From NCBI RefSeq assembly GCF_042685645.1, contig NZ_JBHUNX010000001.1, forward strand, positions 4,836,001 through 4,900,000: DNA of 64,000 nt, read 5' to 3'. Shown piece after piece: positions 51,470 to 60,202 of the stretch. The first letter of the stretch is position 1, and the number at the start of each line of letters is the position of its first letter. Origin of the DNA: Salininema proteolyticum. Its GTDB lineage: Bacteria > Actinomycetota > Actinomycetes > Mycobacteriales > Micromonosporaceae. The notes under the pieces are model-generated. The model did not search any database, was not told the DNA's origin, and saw only the letters and a list, made by a program, of their open reading frames with translations. A program made the position numbers and the translations under genes.

Positions 51470-52606
51470 CTAGTTGCACGATCCTTTATGGAACCGGACC
51501 TCCGGCCACTCCTCGCTCGGGCCGTCCAGAACGGGCTCCTGCTCGCCCTTCAGATGCCGGTCGACGAACGCGGTGACATAGGTCCGCGCCAGATCGTCGG
51601 CACGGTCCCCGGCGATACCGGGAGAGGGGATTCCGGCCTGCTCGTACAGCGGCGCCAGGTCCGTCATCGAACTGTGCCCCGACCCGCCGACGCTGATCCA
51701 GCGCTTCCAGCCGTCGAGCCTCTTCCACGCCTTGCTCCACGTCTTGTCGCTTCCGGGCTGGCCGTGCTCCACGGCCCCGACCATGAGGAACGGCCGGTCA
51801 AGCTTGCCCCCTCCGAGGTTGAAGAACGTTCCGTCGAGGTTGAACCCGGCGTCGAAGCGCTCGTCCTCCAGCATCGCCCGGTGCGCGGACGCTCCCCCGA
51901 CGGAGTGCCCGCCGACGACGACCCGGTCGGAGTCGATGACCTCGGCGTCCTCCCAGGCCGGCTCCTCGCCCGTCAACTCGTCCAGGACGAAGGAGAGGTC
52001 GTCGGTCCGAGTCCCGACCACCGTCTTGTAGTCCTCCTCGGCGCACGCGACGCACTCGGTCGTGCGGTCGGGGAAACTGATGGGGGCCTCGTAGTTGTGC
52101 CCCACGGCCGCCACGACGTAACCGCGGCTCGCGAGCTCCTCGGCGGCCCCGGTCAAGGTCGCCCGGGGAAACGAGAACCCCGGCGAGAGCACGACGAGCG
52201 GCAGCTCCCCGTCTCCGCCCGAGGGCTCGGTCCCGGTGGCGGCGTTCGTCTCGACCTCGGCGAGCAGGCCTCCGGGCAGCTTCTCGGGAACTCCCTCCTG
52301 CAGCTGCCGCATGAAGTGCTCGGACTCCTCCACCGTCATGTAGGGCGCCGCATCGCCCCGACCCTCGGTCGGGTACCAGAGCGAGACCATCAGCTCGCGC
52401 CGGTCGGACGGTACCCACGGATCGGCCCGGTCCTCGTCGACCAGGTGCAGGGACTCGGTCCCCACCGTGTGTTCTCCGCCGGGCTCCGCAAGGGAGAGTT
52501 CCGGAACGCCTTCGGTCTGGGCGGCGGCCGGCGCGGCGGCGGCCACTCCGGCGGCAGCGGCGAGGGCCGCCGTGGCCGCCATCGATCGTTGAATGATTTT
52601 CGTCAA
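51470..52606 (-). CDS. Secreted alpha/beta hydrolase (PAF-acetylhydrolase/chlorophyllase-like)
   Basis: 378 residues starting at TTG 52606, placed 8 nt after GAGGAG; a GTG at 52627 lies upstream of that site. Residues 1-33 are a signal peptide (SMAATAALAAAAGVAAAAP). The nucleophile elbow is VVVGGHSVGGASAHRAM; LPLVVLSPGFSF holds the oxyanion strand; a His in SVGGSGHSSMTDLAPLY completes the triad with an Asp before it. Four cysteines include TECVACAEED and a C-terminal GSCN. The family includes acetylhydrolases and cutinase-like esterases; substrate unknown. Confidence 0.9.
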   Translation of the reverse strand: MTKIIQRSMAATAALAAAAGVAAAAPAAAQTEGVPELSLAEPGGEHTVGTESLHLVDEDRADPWVPSDRRELMVSLWYPTEGRGDAAPYMTVEESEHFMRQLQEGVPEKLPGGLLAEVETNAATGTEPSGGDGELPLVVLSPGFSFPRATLTGAAEELASRGYVVAAVGHNYEAPISFPDRTTECVACAEEDYKTVVGTRTDDLSFVLDELTGEEPAWEDAEVIDSDRVVVGGHSVGGASAHRAMLEDERFDAGFNLDGTFFNLGGGKLDRPFLMVGAVEHGQPGSDKTWSKAWKRLDGWKRWISVGGSGHSSMTDLAPLYEQAGIPSPGIAGDRADDLARTYVTAFVDRHLKGEQEPVLDGPSEEWPEVRFHKGSCN

Positions 52607-52875
52607 GGGGATGTCTCCTCTTCCCACATTGGTGCGTTACGGGACCGGACCCTGGGCGGGCCCGGCCGACCGACTCGATCGTATTCGCGAAATCGCTTGC
52701 CGCCCTGGGGCTTCGGTGCCAAATCGACGACCGTCCCGTGATACCGGGGGACCAGGCGACACCCGCACCGCGGGCCTATGCGGACGACGGAATGCCAGGA
52801 TGCGAGCCGATTCCGAAACGGCGGGGAGTGGACAACCCTATGGCATGACTCGATCACCAGTGGTATTCAAGAGGG

Positions 52876-53673
52876 ATGAGCGAACTATCCGAGCTGCTGC
52901 CCCCGGAAGCGATAAGGCTCGACCTGCCCGCGGCCGACTGGACGGAGGCGATCAAGCTCGCCGGCGAACTCCTCACGGAGACCGGCGTCGCCTCCAGCCG
53001 GTACACGGCCGAGATGATCCAGAACGTCCACGACAACGGCCCCTACATCGTCATCGCGCCGGGCCTCGCCTTCGCACACGCCAGGCCCGCCCCCTCGGTG
53101 CACCGCACCGGCATGAGCTGGGTCCGCCTCGCCACTCCGGTGGCCTTCGGCCACAAGGCCAACGACCCGGTGGAGATCGTCGTGGCGCTCGCCGCGACGG
53201 ACGCCGGCGAGCACACCGGAGCCATGGGGGCGCTCGCGCGCCTCCTGTCCGACCCGGACAAGTTCACCGCGCTGCGCGAAGCGGCCACGCCCGGGGAGGT
53301 CCACGACCTGCTCGCCGGCAAGGAGGTCGGGATCGAGGAGAAGGCACCACAAGGCGAGGGCCGGTCCGGCGACTACACCGGGTCGACCGACCAGAAGATC
53401 CTCACCGTCTGCGGCAACGGCGTCGGAACCAGCCTCTTCCTCAAGCAGACCCTGGACGGGGTCCTCGATCGCTGGGGCTGGTCGCGGTACTTCACCACCG
53501 AGGCCGCCGACACGATCTCCGCGAAGGGCAAGGCCAAGGAGGCCCAGGCCATCCTGACCTCCGGCGAGATCGCCCGGACCCTCGGCGACGTGGGCGTGCC
53601 CGTCGCGGTCGTCCAAGACTTCACCAGTGCCTCCGAGGTCGACCGCGTCCTGCGCGACCTCTACGACGTTTAG
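52876..53673 (+). CDS. PTS ascorbate-type enzyme IIA-IIB fusion
   Basis: 265 residues. IIA domain 1-148 with the phosphorylated His68 in IAPGLAFAHARPAPSV, then a short linker, and IIB domain 172-265 with the phospho-accepting Cys179 in ILTVCGNGVGTSLFLK. Domains and the neighbouring IIC place it in the L-ascorbate (Ula/SgaT) family. It would take phosphate from HPr, pass it to the sugar through IIC. ATG 52876 follows AAGAGGG. Eighteen bp separate it from the IIC gene. No catabolic ula genes, enzyme I or HPr are in the window. Confidence 0.93.
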   Translation: MSELSELLPPEAIRLDLPAADWTEAIKLAGELLTETGVASSRYTAEMIQNVHDNGPYIVIAPGLAFAHARPAPSVHRTGMSWVRLATPVAFGHKANDPVEIVVALAATDAGEHTGAMGALARLLSDPDKFTALREAATPGEVHDLLAGKEVGIEEKAPQGEGRSGDYTGSTDQKILTVCGNGVGTSLFLKQTLDGVLDRWGWSRYFTTEAADTISAKGKAKEAQAILTSGEIARTLGDVGVPVAVVQDFTSASEVDRVLRDLYDV

Positions 53674-53691
53674 CTCCCGAAGGACTCCATC

Positions 53692-55278
53692 GTGGATTGG
53701 CTCATCTCCACCGCCCAGTTCCTGGTCAACCAGATCCTGAGCGTGCCCGCTTTCCTCATCGGCATCATCACCGCCGTCGGACTCACCGCCCTGCGCAAGT
53801 CGGCGGGCCAGGTCGTCGGCGGCGCCATCAAGGCGACCCTCGGCTTCCTCCTCATCGGGGCGGGAGCCGGCCTGGTCACCACGGCCCTCGCCCCGTTGGG
53901 GACCATGATCCAGGGCGCCCTCGGCACCCACGGCGTCATCCCCACCAACGAGGCGATCGTCGGCATCGCCCAGGAGACCTACGGCGCCCAGGTCGCCTGG
54001 CTCATGATCCTGGGCTTCCTGATCTCCCTGCTGCTGGCCCGGTTCACGCCGCTGCGCTACGTCTTCTTGACCGGCCACCACATCCTGTTCATGGCGACGC
54101 TCCTGACGATCGTGCTCTCCACCGCGGGCGCCGACGCCGTGGTGGTGGTCGGCGTCGGCGCACTGCTGCTGGGCATCATGCTCGTGGCAATGCCCGCGCT
54201 CGTCCACCCGTGGACCAAGCGCGTCACCGGCTCCAACGACATAGCCATGGGCCACTTCGGGTCCCTCGGGTACATCGCCTCCGGCGCCACGGGCCAGGCG
54301 GTCGGCAGGACCAGCCGGTCGACCGAGGACATGAAGCTGCCCGAGGGCCTGCGCTTCCTGCGCGACTCCATGGTGGCCACCGCCCTGTCGATGGTGCTCA
54401 TCTACCTCGTGCTGGCCGTGGCCTTCCTCGCCAAGGTCGGGCGGGAGGAGGCCTTCGCGGCATTCGACGCCACCGGCTCCGTTCCCGGCGACGCCGGCGC
54501 CTACCTCATGGCCGCCCTCATGCAGGGCCTCCAGTTCGGCATCGCCGTGGCCGTCATCCTCTTCGGCGTCCGCACCATCCTCGGAGAGCTGGTCCCGGCG
54601 TTCCAGGGCATCGCGCAGAAGGTCGTGCCGGGGGCCGTCCCGGCCCTGGACGCGCCGATCGTGTTCCCGTACGCGCAGAACGCGGTCCTCATCGGCTTCA
54701 TCTTCAGCTTCCTCGGCGGCCTCGTCGGCCTGGGCGTCCTCGCCTGGGTGCTGAACCCGGCCTTCGGGCTGGCACTCGTGCTCCCGGGGCTGGTGCCGCA
54801 CTTCTTCACCGGCGGCGCCGCGGGCGTCTACGGGAACGCCACCGGAGGCAGGCGCGGAGCCATGCTCGGCTCGTTCGTCAACGGGCTGATCATCACTTTC
54901 CTGCCCGCGATCCTGCTCCTGGTGCTGGGCTCCTTCGGGGCGGAGAACACGACCTTCGGCGACGCGGACTTCGGCTGGTTCGGCTTCCTCATCGGCACGG
55001 CCGCGAAGGCCGGCCCGGTCGGAGGCATCGTCCTTATCGTGCTCATCGGACTGGCCGTCCTGGCCCTGGCGATCGTCGTCCAGAAGCGGGTCGTCGACCG
55101 GGGCTGGGACCCCGGCGCCGAACGGGACGTGCTGCTCCCGCGCGAGGCCACCGAACCCGAGGACCCTATGCACTCGGCGGGCTCCGAGGCCAATGGCACG
55201 GCCGCCGAGCGACGGCACGCGAAGCTCCAGCCGCCCGCCGGCGCGCCGGTGCCTCCGCCGCCCCTCGACCGGGAGTGA
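53692..55278 (+). CDS. ulaA: PTS ascorbate-type transporter IIC (UlaA/SgaT)
   Basis: 528 residues, about ten or eleven helices. Opening ILSVPAFLIGIITAVGLTAL and the early GFLLIGAGAGLVTTALAPLG are typical, as is TGHHILFMATLLTIVLS and the later HFFTGGAAGVYGNATGG. The last 60 residues are a hydrophilic Pro/Ala-rich tail beyond the family core. Start is GTG 53692 with GAAGGA upstream. Imports and phosphorylates L-ascorbate or a related compound together with the IIAB protein. Terminator at 55407. Confidence 0.94.
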   Translation: MDWLISTAQFLVNQILSVPAFLIGIITAVGLTALRKSAGQVVGGAIKATLGFLLIGAGAGLVTTALAPLGTMIQGALGTHGVIPTNEAIVGIAQETYGAQVAWLMILGFLISLLLARFTPLRYVFLTGHHILFMATLLTIVLSTAGADAVVVVGVGALLLGIMLVAMPALVHPWTKRVTGSNDIAMGHFGSLGYIASGATGQAVGRTSRSTEDMKLPEGLRFLRDSMVATALSMVLIYLVLAVAFLAKVGREEAFAAFDATGSVPGDAGAYLMAALMQGLQFGIAVAVILFGVRTILGELVPAFQGIAQKVVPGAVPALDAPIVFPYAQNAVLIGFIFSFLGGLVGLGVLAWVLNPAFGLALVLPGLVPHFFTGGAAGVYGNATGGRRGAMLGSFVNGLIITFLPAILLLVLGSFGAENTTFGDADFGWFGFLIGTAAKAGPVGGIVLIVLIGLAVLALAIVVQKRVVDRGWDPGAERDVLLPREATEPEDPMHSAGSEANGTAAERRHAKLQPPAGAPVPPPPLDRE

Positions 55279-55406
55279 CTGTGCCGCACCGTGCGATCGG
55301 GCGCGAGGCACCGTTGCGGCCATGCGCCCCGCCCGTGAGCACAGGCGCACGCCGGACTTCCGGCGGTGACGGGGGCTTGCGCCACGTCGGAACGAGGAGA
55401 TGACGG

Positions 55407-55445
55407 AAGGGGGCGCTCCCGACCGTAGGTCGGGAGCGCCCCCTT
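55407..55445. terminator. Bidirectional terminator between the PTS operon and ponA2
   Basis: A perfect 18-bp stem (55407-55424 with 55428-55445) and 3-nt loop GTA, flanked by A and T. It lies between convergent genes. Confidence 0.88.
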
Positions 55446-55534
55446 CGATTTCCGTTCGCGTACCGGTGGCCGGCTTCAGTGTCCGGCCGCCGAGCGGCGG
55501 CGGTCAGGCCCGGCCGAAGCCGGGCGAGGCGCCG

Positions 55535-58081
55535 CTAACGCCCGGGATCGGGATTGCCCGGGATCCGGCCCTCGCGGCCGCCGCCGTTGCCCGGGCCGTC
55601 ACTGGATCCGCCGTCGTCTCCGTCGCCCGGAGGCGGAGTGGGCTCCCTGTCGTCGGACTTCTTCTTCCCCGAACCGTCCGAGACGAGGATGTAGACGGGG
55701 GAGCCGGCGGGGGCCGAGCCCTTCACCGAGGTGTCGAAGGCCTTGCCCTTGGGACATTTGGACTTCTGCTGTCCGGGCGCCAGCCTTGCGTCGAAGCCGG
55801 CGGCCTCGACCTTCTTGAGCGCCTTCTGCGGGTCCATGCACTTGATCTCGGGGATCTTCTTGAGCCCCTCGCCGTTGATCATCTTGCTCGTGGGCGCGTC
55901 CCACTTCCCGCCCTCGCCGGACGTGGAGGCCTTCAGGGTGGCGATGGCCGTCTCCTTGACCTTGTCGTGCCAGGACCCCGCCGCGACGTCGTCGTTGCCG
56001 TAACTGTCCGGGTCGCCCGCGAAGGCCGCCGTGGCCGAGGACTTGGTCGAGCCCACGAACCAGTAGGAGCGGTCGAAGTCGGCCGTACCGGTCTTGCCGA
56101 ACATCGGCTCGCCCACGGAAGCGCCGGCGAAGGTGCCGTCGTCGCACTTCGACTTCGGTCCGTCGTACCCGACGACGCAGCCGCCCGCGCTGACCGCCGC
56201 GTCGGCGACCTCCTTGTCGATGCGGCGCTCGCAGTCGGGCTTCGCGACGTCCTTCCACTCGGCGCCGTCGGCCCCGTAGACGGCCTTCACCGGCGTCGGC
56301 TCGCAGTGGACGCCCTCGTTGGCGACCGTCCCGAAGGCCTCCGCCATGTCCAGTGGTGGCACCGAGTCGAAGCCGAGGGTGAAGACGCCGTAATTGTCGA
56401 GCCTGCCGTCCTCCCTGGCCATGTTCACCCCGCCTTTCGGCGCGCGGAACTCGACGCCGAGGCGCTCGGCCATCTCGACGGCCTTGGAGGTGCCGACCAG
56501 TTCCTGAAGCTGGACGAACACGGTGTTGGAAGACCGTCCGAAGGCCTTCCACATGTTGAAGTTGCCCTTCTGCCAGTCATTGACCCCGGCGTTGGCGTTG
56601 GTGGTGCACCACGCCTTGGTGTTCGGTTCGACCTCGGAACCGCACGCCGCCGGGTCGTCGGCGGCGGTCAGGTACTGCGACTTGTACTTGTCGGGGCTGG
56701 GCAGGGTCGTCTTCAGCGGCCAGCCCTCCTCCAGGGCGGCCAGCATGGTGAACATCTTGAACGTCGAGCCGGCCGGATACCCGCTGGCGGCCTTGTTTCC
56801 GCTCATCAGGGGCAGGGTCGTGTTGGGGTAGTTCGACACCCGCTCGGTGCCGTCGGAGCGCGGCCCGTTGTCGGCCTGGTCGAGCGCGTAGGTCCGGTTG
56901 ATGGCCATGACCTGCACCTGACCGGTGCTCGGCTCGAGCGAGACCGAGCCGAGGGCCTCCACCTGGTCGTTGTCGGAGCGCTCGCGGACGGCCTTCATGG
57001 CCTTCTCCTGCGCGTCGGGGTCCAGGGAGGTCACGACGGAGAGGCCGCCTCGCTTGAGGAGGTCCAGGCGCTGGGCGGGAGTGTCCCCGAAGGCCTCCTG
57101 CTGGGACCACCACTCCTTGAAGTAGTCGCAGAAGAAGCCCCAGTCGTTCGGCTCGGCGTCGGTGCACTCGCTGCGCGGCAGGCGTGGGTCGAGGTCGAGC
57201 CCCTGTTCCTTGTGCTCGGCGGCCTCGGCCTCGGTGACCATGCCCAGGCTCTCCATGCGGTCGATGATCCAGTTGCGGCGCTCGGTGATGAGCGGCTCGT
57301 TGGTCATGTCGCCGTAGATGAGCCCGTCCGCGTAGGAGGGGTACTTGGGCAGGGCGGCCAGCAGGGCCGCCTGGTGCACGGTGAGTTCGGACGGCGGCCG
57401 GTTGAAGTAGGTGTAGGACGCGGCGTAGACCCCGTAGGAGTGGTTCCCGAGGTAGACTACGTTCAGGTAGCCCTCGAGGATGTCCTTCTTGGACATCTCC
57501 TTCTCCAGCTGCAGCGAGTACTTGATCTCGCGGAGCTTGCGCTCCGGGGTCCGCTGCGAGGCCTCGATGATCTCGGGGACCGTGGCGGCGTTGTAGAGCA
57601 GGGAGTTCCTGACGTACTGCATGGTGATCGTCGAGGCGCCCTGGGTGTCGCCGGAAGTCGTGCGGAGCGCGGCGCGGAACAGGCCGGGGAAGTCGACGCC
57701 CTTGTGGTCGTAGAACTTGGAGTCCTCGGCGGCCAGGACCGCGTCGGGGAAGACGTCGCCCATGTCCTCCAGCGGGATCTCGCGGCGGTTCTCCTGGAAG
57801 AAGCTGGTGATGAGCGTTTCGCCGTCGGCCGCGTAGACCTGTGTGGTCTGCGGCGGTTGGGAGTCGGTGAGCTCGGCGGGGATCGCGTCGTAGAAGTTGA
57901 GCCCCTTCTCGAAGAGGAACCCCGGTCCGGCTATGAACGGGAGTGCTAGGGCCGCCGTGAGGACGCCGGCGAGGACGGAACCCGCGAGAAGCTTGAGCAT
58001 CGCGCGCATGGGTCGGAGGTCTCGTGTCAACTTCTGCACTTTCTCAGCATAGAGGGGGAGTTCAGACGCCGTCGGTGCCAT
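55535..58081 (-). CDS. ponA2: Bifunctional penicillin-binding protein with PASTA domain
   Basis: 848 residues, class A PBP. N-terminal helix about 27-55, then glycosyltransferase (GT51) with catalytic Glu in AAEDSKFYDHKGVDFPGLFR and GASTITMQYVRN. The transpeptidase has SxxK in AGSTFKMFTMLAAL, SxN in GRSSNTVFVQLQE and KTGT in MFGKTGTADFDRSYW. One PASTA domain (about residues 725-795: IPEIKCMDPQKALKKVEAAG) and a Gly/Pro/Asp-rich tail follow. PASTA and its place next to whiB and two ArsA-type ATPases match M. tuberculosis PonA2 (Rv3682). ATG 58081 is assumed; ATG 58009 is an alternative. It builds and crosslinks the cell wall. Confidence 0.95.
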   Translation of the reverse strand: MAPTASELPLYAEKVQKLTRDLRPMRAMLKLLAGSVLAGVLTAALALPFIAGPGFLFEKGLNFYDAIPAELTDSQPPQTTQVYAADGETLITSFFQENRREIPLEDMGDVFPDAVLAAEDSKFYDHKGVDFPGLFRAALRTTSGDTQGASTITMQYVRNSLLYNAATVPEIIEASQRTPERKLREIKYSLQLEKEMSKKDILEGYLNVVYLGNHSYGVYAASYTYFNRPPSELTVHQAALLAALPKYPSYADGLIYGDMTNEPLITERRNWIIDRMESLGMVTEAEAAEHKEQGLDLDPRLPRSECTDAEPNDWGFFCDYFKEWWSQQEAFGDTPAQRLDLLKRGGLSVVTSLDPDAQEKAMKAVRERSDNDQVEALGSVSLEPSTGQVQVMAINRTYALDQADNGPRSDGTERVSNYPNTTLPLMSGNKAASGYPAGSTFKMFTMLAALEEGWPLKTTLPSPDKYKSQYLTAADDPAACGSEVEPNTKAWCTTNANAGVNDWQKGNFNMWKAFGRSSNTVFVQLQELVGTSKAVEMAERLGVEFRAPKGGVNMAREDGRLDNYGVFTLGFDSVPPLDMAEAFGTVANEGVHCEPTPVKAVYGADGAEWKDVAKPDCERRIDKEVADAAVSAGGCVVGYDGPKSKCDDGTFAGASVGEPMFGKTGTADFDRSYWFVGSTKSSATAAFAGDPDSYGNDDVAAGSWHDKVKETAIATLKASTSGEGGKWDAPTSKMINGEGLKKIPEIKCMDPQKALKKVEAAGFDARLAPGQQKSKCPKGKAFDTSVKGSAPAGSPVYILVSDGSGKKKSDDREPTPPPGDGDDGGSSDGPGNGGGREGRIPGNPDPGR

Positions 58082-58340
58082 TTGACGGGGTTCACCTGCT
58101 CATCCGACACGAGTTCGACTCCTGTGGTAGCCTTTGTGGCCGAATCGTTATGATCTCAAGATCTTTCCTATATCCGAAATCCCCTCCCGTGTTCACCCGA
58201 ACGTGATTAATTCGGACTCGGTTAGTAGTCAAATCGCAACTTAGGGTGTAGGGTCTGACGTACGGCGACAATGTGTAGCGTTACCAACACGTATTGCCGT
58301 AAACGGGTATGAAGGGAAACCAGACAGGGAGGTTCAGCAG

Positions 58341-58655
58341 ATGGGACTGCTGATCGACTGGACGACGAAGGCCCTCTGCCAGGAGGGCGACCCTGACGCC
58401 TTGTTCGTACAAGGTGCCGAACAGAACAACGCGAAGAAGATCTGCCGCGGTTGCCCCGTTCGTCTCGAATGCCTCGCCGACGCCCTCGACAATCGCATCG
58501 AATTCGGAGTCTGGGGCGGAATGACAGAACGCGAGCGGAGGGCCCTGCTGCGCAAGCACCCGGGCGTCCGCTCCTGGAGAAGGGTCTTCGAGGCCGCGCT
58601 CGAAGAAGAACAGAGAAGTGCCAGGAAGAAGGGCATGCGCCTGCCGATCGGGTAG
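58341..58655 (+). CDS. whiB4: WhiB-family iron-sulfur regulator
   Basis: 104 residues. Four cluster-ligand cysteines: Cys13 (ALCQEGDP), Cys35 and Cys38 (KKICRGCPVRLE) and Cys44 (LECLADAL). The GVWGGMTERERRALLRK turn (about 59-75) binds sigma factor and DNA. The C-terminal tail is basic (ARKKGMRLPIG). GGGAGG precedes ATG 58341. Divergent from ponA2 and followed by ArsA-type ATPases, as whiB4 in Mycobacterium, where it is a redox sensor for antioxidant and beta-lactam responses. The ortholog name rests on synteny. Confidence 0.94.
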   Translation: MGLLIDWTTKALCQEGDPDALFVQGAEQNNAKKICRGCPVRLECLADALDNRIEFGVWGGMTERERRALLRKHPGVRSWRRVFEAALEEEQRSARKKGMRLPIG

Positions 58656-59020
58656 GAGTCCTCTTCCCAGCCGCGGGTGCGCCGATCGCGTACTCGCGGC
58701 TTTATTCGTATCCCGCGTCCGCCTCCCGCTCCCATACCCGGCGTTCCGAGAGGACACCGTCTCCGCGAGGGCCCGTCGACCGACGGGCCCTCTTCCATGC
58801 GAACGTCCGTTTTCCGGCGGGCTCGATTCCACGGCGATTCCCCCGAAAGTGAGGAAACGAGAAAACCGCCGCTATCGCTCGCGCCCGGAATTGAGCGCGG
58901 AAAGGGAGAATCGATCAGCGCCGGAACATACCGGGGATAGCGGATTTTCCGGCATTCGGCGCATTTCGAATTTTCGACGCAGGGGCGAATACCGGATATT
59001 CGATCAAAAGTGCGCGACGG
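58656..59020. other. 365-bp intergenic region with a terminator
   Basis: No gene. It separates whiB4 from the convergent ArsA-type operon. The terminator lies at 58767-58792; the rest (58800-59020) has several Phe/Ser-coding-like AT-richer stretches but no convincing frame. Confidence 0.5.
58767..58792 (+). terminator. Terminator of whiB4
   Basis: GAGGGCCCGTC (58767-58777), loop GACC, GACGGGCCCTC (58782-58792), then TTCC. Perfect 11-bp stem. Confidence 0.8.
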
Positions 59021-60202
59021 TCATTCCGAAGCCCGATCCATCGGACTCCGCAGTGGAGCGAAGAACTCCCGCAGATCGCCCACGTCCGCTATCTCATTGC
59101 CCCGGAGCGGCACCCTTCGCACCGGCACCTCCGGGAAAGCGGCGGTGAACCGGCCGGCCACGTGGTCCTCCCGATGCTTCCTCCGCGCCATCTGCGCGTG
59201 GACCTCCAGCACCTCGGCCGCCCCGCCGTCCGGGTCCACGGCCTCCATCACCTCCGCGGCCGCCGCCGCCCGGTCCGCGGACAGGCACGCCAGCAAGGGC
59301 TCGCACTGGTTCACCACCAGCCCGGCCACCGGCATGTCCTCCGAGCGGAGGCGGCGGGTGAAGTAGACGGCCTCCTCCACCGCGGCGTCCTCGGGGATCG
59401 CCACTACCAGGAAGGCGGTCTCGGCGCCCCGGAGGATGCGGAAGGTCTCGTCGGCGCGCTCGCGGAAGCCGCCGAACGTGTCCTGCAGGCTCGCGGTGAA
59501 CTCGGCGATGTCGGTCAGCAGGTGGCCGCCCAGGACCTTGTTGAACACCCTGGTCACGACGGCCGCTCCCGCGCCCATCACGGACAGCACGGAGCGCTTG
59601 CCCCTGCCGGGGACGGAGGCGCCGAGCATGCGGACCAGCGGGCCGTCCATGAGCCTCGCCAGCCGGGCGGGCGCGTCGAGGAAGTCCAACGCCGACCGGG
59701 ACGGGGGCGTGTCCACAACGATCAGGTCCCACCGGCCCTCGGTCCGGAGCTGGCCGAGCCGCTCCATGGCCATGTACTCCTGGGTGCCGCTGAAGGTCGT
59801 CGACAGTGCTTTGTAGAACGGGTTGGCGAGGATCGCCGAGGCGCGCCGTTCGTCCGCCTGTTCGTTGACGACCTGGTCGAAGGTCCGCTTCATGTCGAGC
59901 ATCATGGCGTCGAGGCTGCCGCCCCGCAGACCCTCGATCGGCCGCGGGTCGTTGTCCAGCGTCTCGACCCCGAGGGCCTGCGCCAGGCGCTTGGCGGGGT
60001 CGATGGTCATGACGGCGACCTTGCGCCCGTGCTTCTCGGCGGCGTTGAGGGCGACGGCGGCGGCGCTGGTGGTCTTGCCGACTCCTCCGGAACCGCAGCA
60101 GACGATGATGTGCCGCTCGGGGTCGGAGGTCAGCGCGTCGATGTCGAAGGACGGGGCTCCGTGCGGGGCAGAGGGAGCGCCGGAGATCGGGGCGTCGGTC
60201 AT
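59021..60202 (-). CDS. ArsA/GET3-like ATPase, second of a pair
   Basis: 393 residues from ATG 60202. P-loop IIVCCGSGGVGKTTSAAAVA (about 32-51), switch region VAVMTIDPAKRLAQALGVE, and DLIVVDTPPSRSALDFLDAP, the A-type ATPase DTPPS motif. Later blocks are typical of actinobacterial anion-transporting-ATPase-like proteins. In M. tuberculosis the pair Rv3679/Rv3680 forms a heterodimer thought to be GET3-like and linked to redox and glycerol stress. Starts 4 nt inside the upstream gene. Confidence 0.93.
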   Translation of the reverse strand: MTDAPISGAPSAPHGAPSFDIDALTSDPERHIIVCCGSGGVGKTTSAAAVALNAAEKHGRKVAVMTIDPAKRLAQALGVETLDNDPRPIEGLRGGSLDAMMLDMKRTFDQVVNEQADERRASAILANPFYKALSTTFSGTQEYMAMERLGQLRTEGRWDLIVVDTPPSRSALDFLDAPARLARLMDGPLVRMLGASVPGRGKRSVLSVMGAGAAVVTRVFNKVLGGHLLTDIAEFTASLQDTFGGFRERADETFRILRGAETAFLVVAIPEDAAVEEAVYFTRRLRSEDMPVAGLVVNQCEPLLACLSADRAAAAAEVMEAVDPDGGAAEVLEVHAQMARRKHREDHVAGRFTAAFPEVPVRRVPLRGNEIADVGDLREFFAPLRSPMDRASE

